19,462 nt of DNA from GCA-003244245 sp050700255 (GCA_050700255.1 JBOHGX010000353.1:1-19462), one strand, 5' to 3'. Counted from the stretch's first letter, positions 5,729 through 14,350 are shown. Notes: generated by a model from the letters alone, not told the origin. A program made the numbers and translations.

Positions 5729-6397
5729 TCAGGGTGGCACCGGCCCGTCGTCGGGTACCGGTCCCACCGTGTCGACCTGCTCAGGCAGCAGTGCGGAGAT
5801 CGCGACGTCCTGGATGGGCGTATCCGGGAGCGCGGCGTGCACCGCTCGGGCACCTGGACGGACCGCCACGGCCTGCAGCGCCTCACCGTCACCGAACACC
5901 AGTAACGCCAGCACGCAGGCGCAGCCACCACGCAGCTGCGTGGCCTCCACAGCGGCCACGGCTGCGGACCGGCCGCCTGGCACGTTTCGGGCCGCAACGG
6001 CGGCGCGGTCCTGCGCCGCAGATCGCAGAGCCTCGGTGAGTTCGGCAACCGGCCGTTGTCCGGGCAGATCACGAATGATCAACGCGGTCTGCACCCGCGG
6101 CAGCGGAACGCGCAGCACCACCCGTGAGAGTCGAACACCTTGGGCCAGCTCAACGGCACGCCCCGGCGTGAGGTAGCTCTCCAGCTGCACCAGCGCCCAG
6201 ACCGATCCCGACTCCGTAGCCGGCAGCGAGGCACCGGCCCGCCGCAGGTACTCCGCAACCGGCTCACCGGCCTCAGGCCCGAGTCGCTGCACACCGGTCA
6301 CCGGCAACGGTTCGCCCGGCCGTCCCGCCACCACGACCGCAACGCCCAGTGCCGCCACCAGCACTGCCAACACCGCCCAGCGGGCCCGCCGCGGCAT
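5729..6397 (-). CDS. Exported or membrane-anchored protein of unknown function
   Basis: This encodes 222 residues with an N-terminal signal or anchor: basic PRRAR followed by a hydrophobic segment (about residues 7-24). The rest is soluble and extracytoplasmic. It includes SVWALVQLESYLTPGRAVEL (about 65-84) and a hydrophobic core, GGCACVLALLVFGDGEAL. There are two closely spaced cysteines and a Pro-rich C-terminus. I do not recognise a domain. It starts only 3 nt after the rluD stop and ends the leftward run, so it is very likely co-transcribed with lspA and rluD. Conserved position near lspA could point to an envelope role, but no specific function is supported. Confidence 0.75.
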   Translation of the reverse strand: MPRRARWAVLAVLVAALGVAVVVAGRPGEPLPVTGVQRLGPEAGEPVAEYLRRAGASLPATESGSVWALVQLESYLTPGRAVELAQGVRLSRVVLRVPLPRVQTALIIRDLPGQRPVAELTEALRSAAQDRAAVAARNVPGGRSAAVAAVEATQLRGGCACVLALLVFGDGEALQAVAVRPGARAVHAALPDTPIQDVAISALLPEQVDTVGPVPDDGPVPP

Positions 6398-6400
6398 CGG

Positions 6401-7327
6401 CTAAACCTCGGCGGCCAGCACGTCCAATGCGCCGCGCAGGTCGTCGGGATCCGGGCTGGTGAATTCCATCCAGTGATCGTCAGCGGGATGCGGGAAGCCC
6501 AGCCGTGCGGCATGCAACCACTGCCTGTCCAATCCGAGCCGCTGCGCCAGCGCGGGATCCGCACCATAGTTCAGGTCCCCACAACACGGGTGCCGCAACG
6601 CGGCGAAGTGCACCCGGATCTGGTGAGTGCGCCCGGTTTCCAGAGTGACGTCGCACAGCGACGCGGCCCGGAATGTTTCGATCACCTGATAGTGCGTCAC
6701 CGACGGTTTGCCCCCGGCCACTACCGCGAAACGCCAGTCGTGCTTGGGGTGCCGGTCGATCGGAGCGTCGATGGTGCCCCGGGTGGGGTCCGGGTGGCCC
6801 TGTACCAGCGCCCGATAGTGCTTGGCGACGGTGCGATCCCGAAATGCCCGCTTCAGCGCCGAGTAGCCGCGCTCGGACTTGGCGACCACCATCAGACCGC
6901 TGGTACCGACGTCCAGCCGGTGCACCACACCCTGGCGCTCGGCCGCGCCGGAGGTGGCCACCTGGATACCGGCCGCGGCGAGGCCACCGAGCACGGTCGG
7001 CCCCACCCAGCCGGGGCTCGGGTGCGCGGCCACCCCGACCGGCTTGTCCACCACCACCAGGTCGGCGTCGTCGTGCAGTACCCGCAACCCTGCCACCGGC
7101 TCGATCAGTACCTGGGGCCGCTGCGGCTGGGGCAGGGTCACCTCGAGCCATGTACCAGTGGCCAGGCGGTCGGACTTGCTGACTCGGTTTCCGTCGACCA
7201 ACACCGCACCGACCTCAGTCAGTCCGGCCACCGCCGTGCGGGACAGCCCCAGTAGCCGCGCCAGCCCGGCGTCCACCCGCATACCGTCGAGCCCGTCGGG
7301 TACCGGCAACGTCCGAACGTCACTCAT
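6401..7327 (-). CDS. rluD: RluA-family 23S rRNA pseudouridine synthase
   Basis: This encodes 308 residues from ATG 7327. An N-terminal S4-like RNA-binding segment (about 15-65: RVDAGLARLLGLSRTAV, then VLVDGNRV) precedes the catalytic domain. The active-site motif HRLDVGTSGLMVVAK lies at 136-150, with Asp139 as the catalytic residue. RTHQIRVHFA follows near residue 233. RluD-type enzymes isomerise uridines in helix 69 of 23S rRNA (1911/1915/1917 in E. coli). The exact target here is inferred from the family. The start codon overlaps the lspA stop as ATGA, which indicates translational coupling. The much longer open frame upstream of this ATG lies antiparallel to no homologous sequence and is not part of the protein. 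Confidence 0.9.
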   Translation of the reverse strand: MSDVRTLPVPDGLDGMRVDAGLARLLGLSRTAVAGLTEVGAVLVDGNRVSKSDRLATGTWLEVTLPQPQRPQVLIEPVAGLRVLHDDADLVVVDKPVGVAAHPSPGWVGPTVLGGLAAAGIQVATSGAAERQGVVHRLDVGTSGLMVVAKSERGYSALKRAFRDRTVAKHYRALVQGHPDPTRGTIDAPIDRHPKHDWRFAVVAGGKPSVTHYQVIETFRAASLCDVTLETGRTHQIRVHFAALRHPCCGDLNYGADPALAQRLGLDRQWLHAARLGFPHPADDHWMEFTSPDPDDLRGALDVLAAEV

Positions 7328-7908
7328 TTCGAGCCCCAGGTGCCGCGGCTGCCGTCGAAGTCCCGACCGGTGGCGGCAAGCAGGACCAGCATCACGCCAC
7401 CACACACGATCGCCGAATCCGCAAGGTTGAACACCGGCCACACGCTGCCGTCCGGCGCCAACAGCGACAAGAAGTCCACCACATGCCCGCGCAACGGGCC
7501 AGGGGCGCGCAGCAGCCGGTCCACCAGGTTGCCCAGCGCTCCGCCCAGGACCAGCCCGAGCCCCAACGCCCAGCCGGTCGAACGCAGTCGGGGCGCCAAG
7601 CGGACGATCGCCACCACAACGCCCAGAGCGATCAGCGACAGCAGCCAGGTGAACCCGGTCGCCATCGAGAACGCCGCACCCGCGTTGCGGTAGACGATGA
7701 GGTACAGGCCGCCGCCCAACAGCTCCACCGGCGGACGACCTTCCAGGACGGCCACCACAGCGATCTTGCTCAGCACGTCCAGTAACAGCGTGCCGGCAGC
7801 GGCGGCGGCCAGCAGGCCGGTCCGGCGGCGTCCTGGCGACACCTCGGGGATGTGCTGGTCGCCGGCGGCCGCTTCCCCGCCGTGCTGAGATGGGTTCACA
7901 TCGCCCAT
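7324..7908 (-). CDS. lspA: Lipoprotein signal peptidase (signal peptidase II)
   Basis: This encodes a 194-residue integral membrane aspartyl protease that removes signal peptides from prolipoproteins after lipidation. It has about four membrane segments. The family motifs are present: LDVLSK (43-48), RNAGAAFS (74-81), GNLVDR (126-131) and FNLADS (160-165). The aspartates at 130 and 164 form the catalytic pair. The N-terminal 30 residues are a polar cytoplasmic extension, longer than in E. coli. ATG at 7908 lies 24 nt after the antiporter stop. The gene order lspA-rluD is common in bacteria. This enzyme would process the PASTA lipoprotein encoded at 1010. Confidence 0.95.
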   Translation of the reverse strand: MGDVNPSQHGGEAAAGDQHIPEVSPGRRRTGLLAAAAAGTLLLDVLSKIAVVAVLEGRPPVELLGGGLYLIVYRNAGAAFSMATGFTWLLSLIALGVVVAIVRLAPRLRSTGWALGLGLVLGGALGNLVDRLLRAPGPLRGHVVDFLSLLAPDGSVWPVFNLADSAIVCGGVMLVLLAATGRDFDGSRGTWGSK

Positions 7909-7932
7909 TGTGACCGGTCCGCCGACGGCCGA

Positions 7933-9411
7933 TCAGACGCCGGTCTCCCCCCGCCACTGAGCCAACCGGCCGGCCCGGTGCACTGCCCGAATCCGTCGCT
8001 CGGCCAGATCCCGGTTGCCGGCCGTGGTGACGACCAGCAGCTGGTCACCCTCCTCCAGCCGGGTGGTCGGCTGCGGGGTGAACACCACACCGTCGCGCAC
8101 CACCAGGCTGACCATCGTCCCAGGGGGTAACCGCAGCTCTGAGAGGTAGACGCCATGCAACCGCGAGGGGCGGGGTACTCGAATCTGCAGTAGTTCGGCG
8201 TCTATCTGGCCCAGCGGGGCGAAGTCGACCTGGATCTCCCTGCCCTGCTCTGGCTGGGACAGCCGCAGCCACCGGACGACCAAGGGCAGCGTGACGCCCT
8301 GCACCACTGTCAGCAGCACCACCAGAACGAAGACCACATCCGCCAGAAGCTCGGCGCCCGGGAAACCCATGGTGAGCGCAACCAGCGCCAGCACGATCGG
8401 TACCACGCCTCGCAGCCCCGACCACGACAGGAACATCTGCTCCCGCCAGGGTACCCCCAACGGTGTCAAGGCGAGCGCCACCGACAACGGGCGCGCCAGC
8501 ACAATCAGCACCGCGCCGACGACCAGCGCGGGAATCACCGCATCAGGCAGCCGAGACGGCGAGACGTACAGGCCCAGCAGCACGAACAGGCTGATCTCAG
8601 CGAGCCAGCCGAGCCCTTCAGCGAACGACAGGGTGTCGCCGCGGTGCGGCAGGTGAGAGTTGCCCAGCACCAGCCCGGCCACGTAGGTCGCCAGGAAGCC
8701 CGAGGCGTGCAGACCCTGGCCGGCGGCGAAGGCCAGCACGCAGACCGCAATGGCCGCCAGCGGGTACAGACCGGTCGCAGGTAACGCCGCGCGGCGCAGC
8801 ACCCACGCTCCCGCGATGCCGAGCGCAGCCCCCACCACCGCGCCCGCGAGCAACTCGTAACCGACGAGCAGAGGCGTCCACCAGCGCAGCGGGTCCCCCG
8901 CCGCGAGCAGCACCACCACGATGTAGACCGGCGCATCGTTGATGCCCGACTCCAGCTCGAGTGCACCCGCCAGCCGGGGCGTCACCTTCAGGGTCCGCAG
9001 CACGCTGAAGACCGCTGCCGCATCGGTCGAAGACAGCACCGCGCCCCACAGCAGCGCCGTGCGCCAGTCCAGGCCCAGCAGCACGTGCAGTGCCGTGCCG
9101 GTGACGACGATGCTCACCGCGACGGCCACGGTGGCCAGCGCGATCCCCGAACGTAACGCCGGACGGATCAACGACAACCGGGTGGTGAGACCACCCTGAG
9201 CCAGGATCAATACCAAGCCCGCGATGCCCAGCGCGGCGGTGAGCGGCGCATTGGAGAACTCGATCCCCAGGCCGGACTCGCCGATCAGCACGCCGATAGC
9301 GAGATAAAGCAGCAGCGACGGCAGCCCGAGCCGGGAGGAGACCCGCACGGCGAGCACAGCCAGGAGCAACACTGCTGCTCCCGCCCCGAGCGCGCCCTCC
9401 ACCCCACTCAC
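7933..9411 (-). CDS. CPA1-family cation/proton antiporter (NhaP2/CvrA-like) with RCK-C domain
   Basis: This encodes 492 residues. About 12 membrane segments fill residues 8-385. They carry the CPA1 motifs SSTDAAAVFSVLR (127-139) and ESGINDA (154-160), whose acidic residues take part in ion exchange. A soluble C-terminal domain of about 100 residues (roughly 395-475, including SRLHGVYLSELRLPPGTMVS and LEEGDQLLVV) matches the TrkA-C/RCK-C regulatory fold. In this family that domain marks the K+/H+ subgroup, such as NhaP2/CvrA. Cation choice is inferred. The start is GTG at 9411, 39 nt downstream of the methyltransferase stop. Confidence 0.9.
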   Translation of the reverse strand: MSGVEGALGAGAAVLLLAVLAVRVSSRLGLPSLLLYLAIGVLIGESGLGIEFSNAPLTAALGIAGLVLILAQGGLTTRLSLIRPALRSGIALATVAVAVSIVVTGTALHVLLGLDWRTALLWGAVLSSTDAAAVFSVLRTLKVTPRLAGALELESGINDAPVYIVVVLLAAGDPLRWWTPLLVGYELLAGAVVGAALGIAGAWVLRRAALPATGLYPLAAIAVCVLAFAAGQGLHASGFLATYVAGLVLGNSHLPHRGDTLSFAEGLGWLAEISLFVLLGLYVSPSRLPDAVIPALVVGAVLIVLARPLSVALALTPLGVPWREQMFLSWSGLRGVVPIVLALVALTMGFPGAELLADVVFVLVVLLTVVQGVTLPLVVRWLRLSQPEQGREIQVDFAPLGQIDAELLQIRVPRPSRLHGVYLSELRLPPGTMVSLVVRDGVVFTPQPTTRLEEGDQLLVVTTAGNRDLAERRIRAVHRAGRLAQWRGETGV

Positions 9412-9450
9412 GGCCGGATTGTCCCCCGGATCGTCTCAGCGCCTCGCGGG

Positions 9451-10248
9451 TCAACCGGACCAGGAAATCGTGACCAGATCGCGGTGGCGTGGACCGAGTC
9501 TGGCCACCGCCTCGGCGACCTCGTCGCGGCGCTGCGCAGGCAGGCAGAGCCTGCGCAGCGAGAAGGTGACCTCTGCCTGGGGATTGCGCGGCTGGGCGGG
9601 CCGGGTCCAGCGCTGGACCTGGGGGTGTATCCCTACTTCGGCCAGCACGGCCAGCACGTCGTCCGCGGTCGCGGGCGGTGGCCGGTGCAACCCATGAAAA
9701 TGCGCCCACAATGGGTCCAGCCAGGCACCCGGGTGCACGGCGTGCAGCTCGATGACGACCCCGCGTCGTGCGGCGCCACCCAACGCGACGACGAACGGAC
9801 CTAGATCCAGGGTGTTGTACCCGACGTGATGGCTGACCACGACATCGGCGATACCCGCCTGCGCAGCGATCTGCGGCCACGGGCCATGCACGCTGCGGTG
9901 CGTTACCCCGCGCTCGGTGCAGGCCCGCTCGAACGCGTGCAGCATGTCGTCGGCGTGGTCCACGCCGGTGAGGTGTGACACCTTGGGCACCAGTGCGAGT
10001 CCGGCGGCACCAGCACCACACCCGACATCGAGCACGCTGGCAGCCTCGGGGCCGAGCAGTTGCAGCGCGGCACGGCGCGACGGGGTGTCCTCCGGTGTTA
10101 CAGGCGGCACGAAGCGGGCAGGATCGTGCCGGCTCGGGTCCTTGGGCGCTGCGGCCAAGATCTCGGCCGGAATGGCGCGGCTCTGCAGCAGCTCGCGCCA
10201 GCGAGCGGCGGCTGCGCCGGTCGTGAGTGGGTTTGGGTGCGGTAACAC
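9451..10248 (-). CDS. Class I SAM-dependent methyltransferase
   Basis: This encodes 265 residues. The Rossmann core opens with the SAM-binding motif VLDVGCGAGAAGLAL (72-86). The acidic residue at the end of strand 2 (GVDHADDM, Asp97) and the strand-4 segment ADVVVSHHVGYN follow. The N-terminal 60 residues form a helical lid. The substrate is unknown, and no domain points to rRNA, protein or a small molecule. It starts with GTG at 10248, two bases after the ileS stop, so it is co-transcribed with, and probably translationally coupled to, ileS. This could suggest a translation-related target, but that is only context. Confidence 0.85.
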   Translation of the reverse strand: MLPHPNPLTTGAAAARWRELLQSRAIPAEILAAAPKDPSRHDPARFVPPVTPEDTPSRRAALQLLGPEAASVLDVGCGAGAAGLALVPKVSHLTGVDHADDMLHAFERACTERGVTHRSVHGPWPQIAAQAGIADVVVSHHVGYNTLDLGPFVVALGGAARRGVVIELHAVHPGAWLDPLWAHFHGLHRPPPATADDVLAVLAEVGIHPQVQRWTRPAQPRNPQAEVTFSLRRLCLPAQRRDEVAEAVARLGPRHRDLVTISWSG

Positions 10249-10250
10249 TG

Positions 10251-13200
10251 TTACTCACTCACGACCGCGACGGCGACGCGTACCGCGACGCCGTCGCCAA
10301 CGGTGCCGGCGAAGCCGTCGTTGACAGGGCCGTAGTCGATCCGGCGGGCCAGGACCTCGCCCGCGATGAACTCCTCGTATTCCCGGGCTGCCACGAGCAC
10401 CGCCTCCGGCGCCTCGACGGTCAGCACGATCCGGTCGGTCACATCCAGTCCGGCCTGCTTGCGGGCCTGCTGCATGACGCGCACCAGATCGCGGGCAATG
10501 CCCTCGGGAACCAGGTCCGGGGTGACCACGGTGTCCAGTACCACCAACCCGGAGCCGGCCGGCAGCGCGGCGGACTCGGCGGCATCGGCGGCAACCAGCC
10601 GCTCGGTGTACTCCCCGTCCAGCAGCGGGATCCCGCCCGCCGTCACGGTCCCGTCCGGGCGGCGTTCGCAGTCCCCAGCCTTGACCGCGCGGATCACCTT
10701 CTGGGTGTCGCCGCCCAGCCGGGGTCCGCAGGCTCGGGCGTTGACGGTGAGCTCGAAGCGGCCGTAGGCGGCGACGTCCTCGGTGAGCGTGACCGACCGG
10801 ACATTGACCTCATCCCGGATCAGGTCGGTGAACGGTGCGAGCGCGGCTGCATCCTGAGCCGCGACCGTCAGTGTGGACAGCGGCTGGCGGACGCGGAGGC
10901 CCCGCGCCTTGCGTAGGGACAGCGCGGCGGACACCACCTGGCGGACCCGGTCCATCGCGGTGACGAGATCCCGATCCGCTGGCAACACCGCGGGATCGGG
11001 CCAGTCGGTGAGGTGTACTGAGCGCTGCCCGGTCAGCCCACGCCACATCGCCTCGGTGGTCAGCGGCAGCAACGGAGCAGCAATCCGGCAGGCTACCTCG
11101 AGCACGGTGTGCAGGGTATCGATCGCCTCGGGCTGACCAGCCCAAAAGCGGTCCCGGGACCGGCGCACGTACCAGTTGGTGAGCACCTCACAGAACCCGC
11201 GCACGCTGTCGCAGGCCCCGGCGATGTCGTAGCGGTCCATCCGGGCCGTGACATCGACGGCCAGGTCGTGCAGCTTGGCGAGCACGTACCGGTCCAACAA
11301 ATCCGGGCTGTCGGTTCGCCACCGGCCTTCGGTTTCGGCGGCGTTGGCATACAGCGACAGGAAATACCACGAATTCCACAACGGCAGCAGCGCCTGGCGC
11401 ACGGCCTCCCTGATGCCCTGCTCGGTGACCACCAGGTTGCCGCCCCGCAGGATCGGTGAGGCCATCAGGAACCAGCGCATGGCGTCCGAGCCGTCCCGGT
11501 TGAACACCTCAGTGACCTCGGGATAGTTGCCCTTGGACTTGGACATCTTGAGCCCGTCGTCACCCAGCACGATGCCGTGCGCCAGGCAGGTGCGAAACGC
11601 CGGCCGGTCGAACAATGCCGTGGCCAGCACGTGCAGCGTGTAGAACCACCCCCGGGTCTGCCCGTTGTACTCGACGATGAAATCACCTGGATAGTGGTCT
11701 TCGAACCAGTCGGCGTTGTCGAACGGGTAGTGCACCTGCGCGAACGGCATCGCGCCGGACTCGAACCAGCAGTCCAGCACCTCGGGCACCCGGCGCATGG
11801 TGGAGCGCCCGGTGGGATCGTCCGAATTGGGCCGGGTCAGCTGATCGACGAACGGGCGGTGTAAGTCCACCGGGCGCACCCCGAAGTCGCGTTCCAGCTC
11901 GTCCAGGGATCCATAGACGTCCACCCGTGGGTAGCCGGGATCGTCGGAGATCCAGACCGGCAGCGGGGAACCCCAGTACCGGTTGCGGGAGATGTTCCAG
12001 TCCCGGGCGCCCTCCAGCCACGTGCCGAACTGCCGGTCTCCGACGTTGTCCGGAACCCAAGTGATCTCGCGGTTCAGCGCCACCATCCGGTCCCGGAACC
12101 GGGTCACCTCGACGAACCAGGACGACACTGCACGCTGGATCAGTGGGTTGTTGCAGCGCCAGCAGTGCGGGTAGGGGTGCTCGTAGGTGTCTTGACGCAG
12201 CAGCACGCCGTCGACGTAGCGGGCGCCGTCGCGCAGATCTCGAATGATCGCCCGGTTGGCATCGAAGACCTGCATCCCGGCATACGGAGCCACCTCGGCG
12301 GTGAACTGCCCCGCCGAGTCCACCGGAACCACCGCCTCGATACCAGCGGCATCGGTGACGGCCTTGTCCTCTTCACCGAAGGCGGGGGCGAGGTGCACCA
12401 GACCGGTGCCCTCATCGGTGGTCACGTAATCGGCAGCGAGCAGCCGGTGGGCATTGGCGCGGCCGGCGAAGAAGTCAAACGGTGGGGTGTAGCGGCGGCC
12501 GAGCAGCTCTGACCCCTGATACCGGGCCACCACCCGCGGCGCCTCGCCGAGCTCCCGGGCGTAGGCCGGCAGCCGGTCCTCGGCGATCAGGTAGCGTTCG
12601 CCACCCACCTCGACGGTGACGTACTCCAGAGCTGGATTCACCGCCACCGCCAAGTTGGACGGCAAGGTCCACGGCGTGGTGGTCCAGATCAGCGCCAGTT
12701 CACCACTGTCGAGCCGCAGCCCGACGGTGACCGCCGGGTCCTGCCGAGTGCGGTAGACATCGTCCATCTTCGTCTCGGTGTTCGACAGCGGTGTCTCGCA
12801 GCGCCAGCAGTACCACAGCACCCGGAAACCCTGGTAGATCAACCCCTTGTCCCAGAACGTCTTGAACGCCCACAGGACGCTTTCCATGTAGTCCAGATCG
12901 AGCGTCTTGTAGTCGTTGTCGAAGTCCACCCAGCGGGCTTGGCGGGTGACATAGTCGCGCCACTCCCGCGTGTAGCGCAGCACCGAGGCGCGGCAGGCGG
13001 CGTTGAAATCGGCCACGCCCATCTGTTCGATCTCGGACTTGTGCGTGATGCCGAGTTGACGTTCCGCCTCCACCTCCGCGGGTAACCCGTGGCAGTCCCA
13101 GCCGAACCGGCGCTCAACCCGGCGGCCGCGCATCGTCTGGTAGCGCGGCACCACGTCCTTGACGTAGCCGGTGAGCAGGTGCCCGTAGTGCGGTAGACCG

Positions 13201-13391
13201 TTGGCGAAGGGGGGGCCGTCATAAAAGACGAATTCGCCTGCGCCGTTGTCCCCGGCCGGGCGGGCCGCCACTGACGCCGCGAAGGTGTGGTCGGCCTGCC
13301 AGTACTGCAGCACGGCGAGCTCGACGGCGGGAAAACAAGGTTGGGCCGAGACGGGTTCTGCTGCGCCCGCGGCAACCTTGGGGTAGGCCAT
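10251..13391 (-). CDS. ileS: Isoleucyl-tRNA synthetase, long type
   Basis: This encodes a 1046-residue class I aminoacyl-tRNA synthetase that charges tRNA-Ile. The HIGH-type signature appears as HYGH (68-71) within PFANGLPHYGH, and the KMSKS loop as DGLKMSKSKGN (near residue 616). Zinc-ligand CWRC pairs occur near residues 195 (CWRCETPL) and 409 (HCWRCNNPL). The insertion (editing) domain lies between them and the KMSKS loop. The overall length and CWRC motifs fit the eukaryote-like type found in mycobacteria and relatives, a type known for low sensitivity to mupirocin; sensitivity here is inferred only. ATG 13391 has a GAGGAGCG ribosome binding site and lies behind a T-box leader. Confidence 0.97.
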   Translation of the reverse strand: MAYPKVAAGAAEPVSAQPCFPAVELAVLQYWQADHTFAASVAARPAGDNGAGEFVFYDGPPFANGLPHYGHLLTGYVKDVVPRYQTMRGRRVERRFGWDCHGLPAEVEAERQLGITHKSEIEQMGVADFNAACRASVLRYTREWRDYVTRQARWVDFDNDYKTLDLDYMESVLWAFKTFWDKGLIYQGFRVLWYCWRCETPLSNTETKMDDVYRTRQDPAVTVGLRLDSGELALIWTTTPWTLPSNLAVAVNPALEYVTVEVGGERYLIAEDRLPAYARELGEAPRVVARYQGSELLGRRYTPPFDFFAGRANAHRLLAADYVTTDEGTGLVHLAPAFGEEDKAVTDAAGIEAVVPVDSAGQFTAEVAPYAGMQVFDANRAIIRDLRDGARYVDGVLLRQDTYEHPYPHCWRCNNPLIQRAVSSWFVEVTRFRDRMVALNREITWVPDNVGDRQFGTWLEGARDWNISRNRYWGSPLPVWISDDPGYPRVDVYGSLDELERDFGVRPVDLHRPFVDQLTRPNSDDPTGRSTMRRVPEVLDCWFESGAMPFAQVHYPFDNADWFEDHYPGDFIVEYNGQTRGWFYTLHVLATALFDRPAFRTCLAHGIVLGDDGLKMSKSKGNYPEVTEVFNRDGSDAMRWFLMASPILRGGNLVVTEQGIREAVRQALLPLWNSWYFLSLYANAAETEGRWRTDSPDLLDRYVLAKLHDLAVDVTARMDRYDIAGACDSVRGFCEVLTNWYVRRSRDRFWAGQPEAIDTLHTVLEVACRIAAPLLPLTTEAMWRGLTGQRSVHLTDWPDPAVLPADRDLVTAMDRVRQVVSAALSLRKARGLRVRQPLSTLTVAAQDAAALAPFTDLIRDEVNVRSVTLTEDVAAYGRFELTVNARACGPRLGGDTQKVIRAVKAGDCERRPDGTVTAGGIPLLDGEYTERLVAADAAESAALPAGSGLVVLDTVVTPDLVPEGIARDLVRVMQQARKQAGLDVTDRIVLTVEAPEAVLVAAREYEEFIAGEVLARRIDYGPVNDGFAGTVGDGVAVRVAVAVVSE

Positions 13392-13399
13392 GGTGGGAT

Positions 13400-13665
13400 G
13401 CGCTCCTCAGGGCAATGATATTGCCGGTCGTTCCAGTGCAGTGGTGTCCTGCTCGCTGCATTGGGGACGACCCGCAGCTCACGCCACGGACCGCGGTACC
13501 ACCCCGCTTGCCGCCTGCGCTGGCCGGCGGCCACTCATTGAGCCGGCGATGACGGGCCGGACCCGTCCGGTTCTACTGGAGGCTCATCCACCGGGTTATC
13601 CGATGCGTGGACTTGTCTCGTTCTTCCGGAGGCTCCCCGGTGATGGCCGGATCGGTGCCTTTAAT
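13400..13665 (-). promoter_or_regulatory. T-box leader of ileS (tRNA-Ile sensing, probably translational)
   Basis: The minus-strand leader has the conserved T-box GGGTGGTACCGCGG (13491-13504), whose UGGU can pair with an ACCA tRNA end. Upstream, CCGG-CCATCA-CCGG forms a minimal stem I whose loop holds the Ile codon ATC (13642-13644), as in the ultrashort stem I class of actinobacterial ileS leaders. A perfect hairpin GACGGG/CCCGTC lies between them (13551-13567). Downstream, GGTCGT can pair with ACGACC (13467-13472 with 13426-13431), and a small GGCAAT/ATTGCC hairpin (13411-13425) sits directly above the ribosome binding site GAGGAGCG (13401-13408). No terminator T-run is present, so control is likely at translation initiation: uncharged tRNA-Ile would expose the site. 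Confidence 0.9.
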
Positions 13666-13668
13666 GCC

Positions 13669-13698
13669 ATCCTACCCGGGCTGCGCCAGCGACTTGTC
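13669..13698 (-). promoter_or_regulatory. Possible promoter of the ileS leader
   Basis: On the minus strand TAGGAT (13669-13674) lies 18 bp downstream of GACAAG (13693-13698). This resembles a housekeeping sigma promoter and would start transcription just ahead of the T-box stem I. It lies directly beyond the stop of the upstream gene (13712). Sequence match only. Confidence 0.45.
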
Positions 13699-13711
13699 CC
13701 CCGGGCTGACC

Positions 13712-14350
13712 TCAGCTTCTGCCCGTGGTCGCGCTCGCGGTCCGGTGCCGGCGGGCTAGTGCAGCATCCGGCCGGCACCGGTCACACGGTGTGAAACCCA
13801 GCTCCCTGGCCTCTCGCACCGGCAGCAGCTCGCCTTGCTCGTGGTCGGGCCAGGTGCAGCGGGTGAGGTGGTAACGCGGGTGCTCGTCGACAACGAGCAC
13901 CTCGTCATTCAGCTCGTAAACCACCAACAGATCCGCAGCATCGGTGTCTTCCTCACCGGGCTCGCCGGACTCGCCTTCCTCACCGGCCTCGATGTCCTCG
14001 CCAGCCTCGGCGCCCTTATCCGACGCTACCGGCGCCGCTTCCACCGCCGGGTCGCCATGCTCCGCAGCTGTCACCGACGCCGGCTGCGGCGATGGTTCAT
14101 TCGGGGCCGCGTCCTGCGCAGACTCATCCGGCTTGTCACCCGGCAGTGCATCGGCCGGCTCGTCGTCCAGTAGCACAACGGGCTCGACCTCGGGCTCGTC
14201 TCGGCGCCGCCGCCACCGCATGACGATCAAGGCGGCTACCACAGCACTGAGCGCGACCGATACCCAAGCCAAAGCTAGGTGGCCAGTGCCGAGCGCGGCA
14301 ATGAGCAGTCCCACCGCCACGAGTAGCAAAAGCACGGTAAGAAGCATCAC
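13712..14350 (-). CDS. Membrane protein with Ada-like cysteine motif at the C-terminus
   Basis: This encodes 212 residues. Two hydrophobic helices (about 2-21 and 26-44) are followed by a basic RWRRRR stop-transfer segment. A long acidic, disordered linker (about 51-140) is rich in Glu, Asp, Pro and Ala. The conserved-looking C-terminal domain holds HPRYHLTRCTW (157-167) and ARELGFTPCDRCRPDA (181-196). That last stretch closely resembles the zinc-binding end of the Ada N-terminal domain (pattern GFRPCKRCRPD). Cys165, Cys189 and Cys192, with His157 or His161, could bind one metal ion. Function is unknown. The start is GTG 14350 or ATG 14347, preceded by GGGTGAGCG. It sits between divIVA and ileS, so an envelope or division link is possible. 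Confidence 0.8.
   Translation of the reverse strand: MMLLTVLLLLVAVGLLIAALGTGHLALAWVSVALSAVVAALIVMRWRRRRDEPEVEPVVLLDDEPADALPGDKPDESAQDAAPNEPSPQPASVTAAEHGDPAVEAAPVASDKGAEAGEDIEAGEEGESGEPGEEDTDAADLLVVYELNDEVLVVDEHPRYHLTRCTWPDHEQGELLPVREARELGFTPCDRCRPDAALARRHRTASATTGRS

Noticed and set aside
6140..7255. Open frame of 371 codons on the plus strand
   Set aside because: It is antisense to rluD and the exported protein gene, with no domain-like sequence. The minus-strand genes carry clear catalytic motifs.
7328..7957. Upstream extension of rluD by 210 codons
   Set aside because: The extension runs through lspA in another frame and has no homologous-looking sequence. The ATGA overlap at 7327 and the S4-like start fix the true beginning.
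8618..10258. Open frame of 546 codons on the minus strand
   Set aside because: It overlaps the methyltransferase and antiporter genes in another frame with Arg/Gly-rich sequence, so it is a shadow frame.
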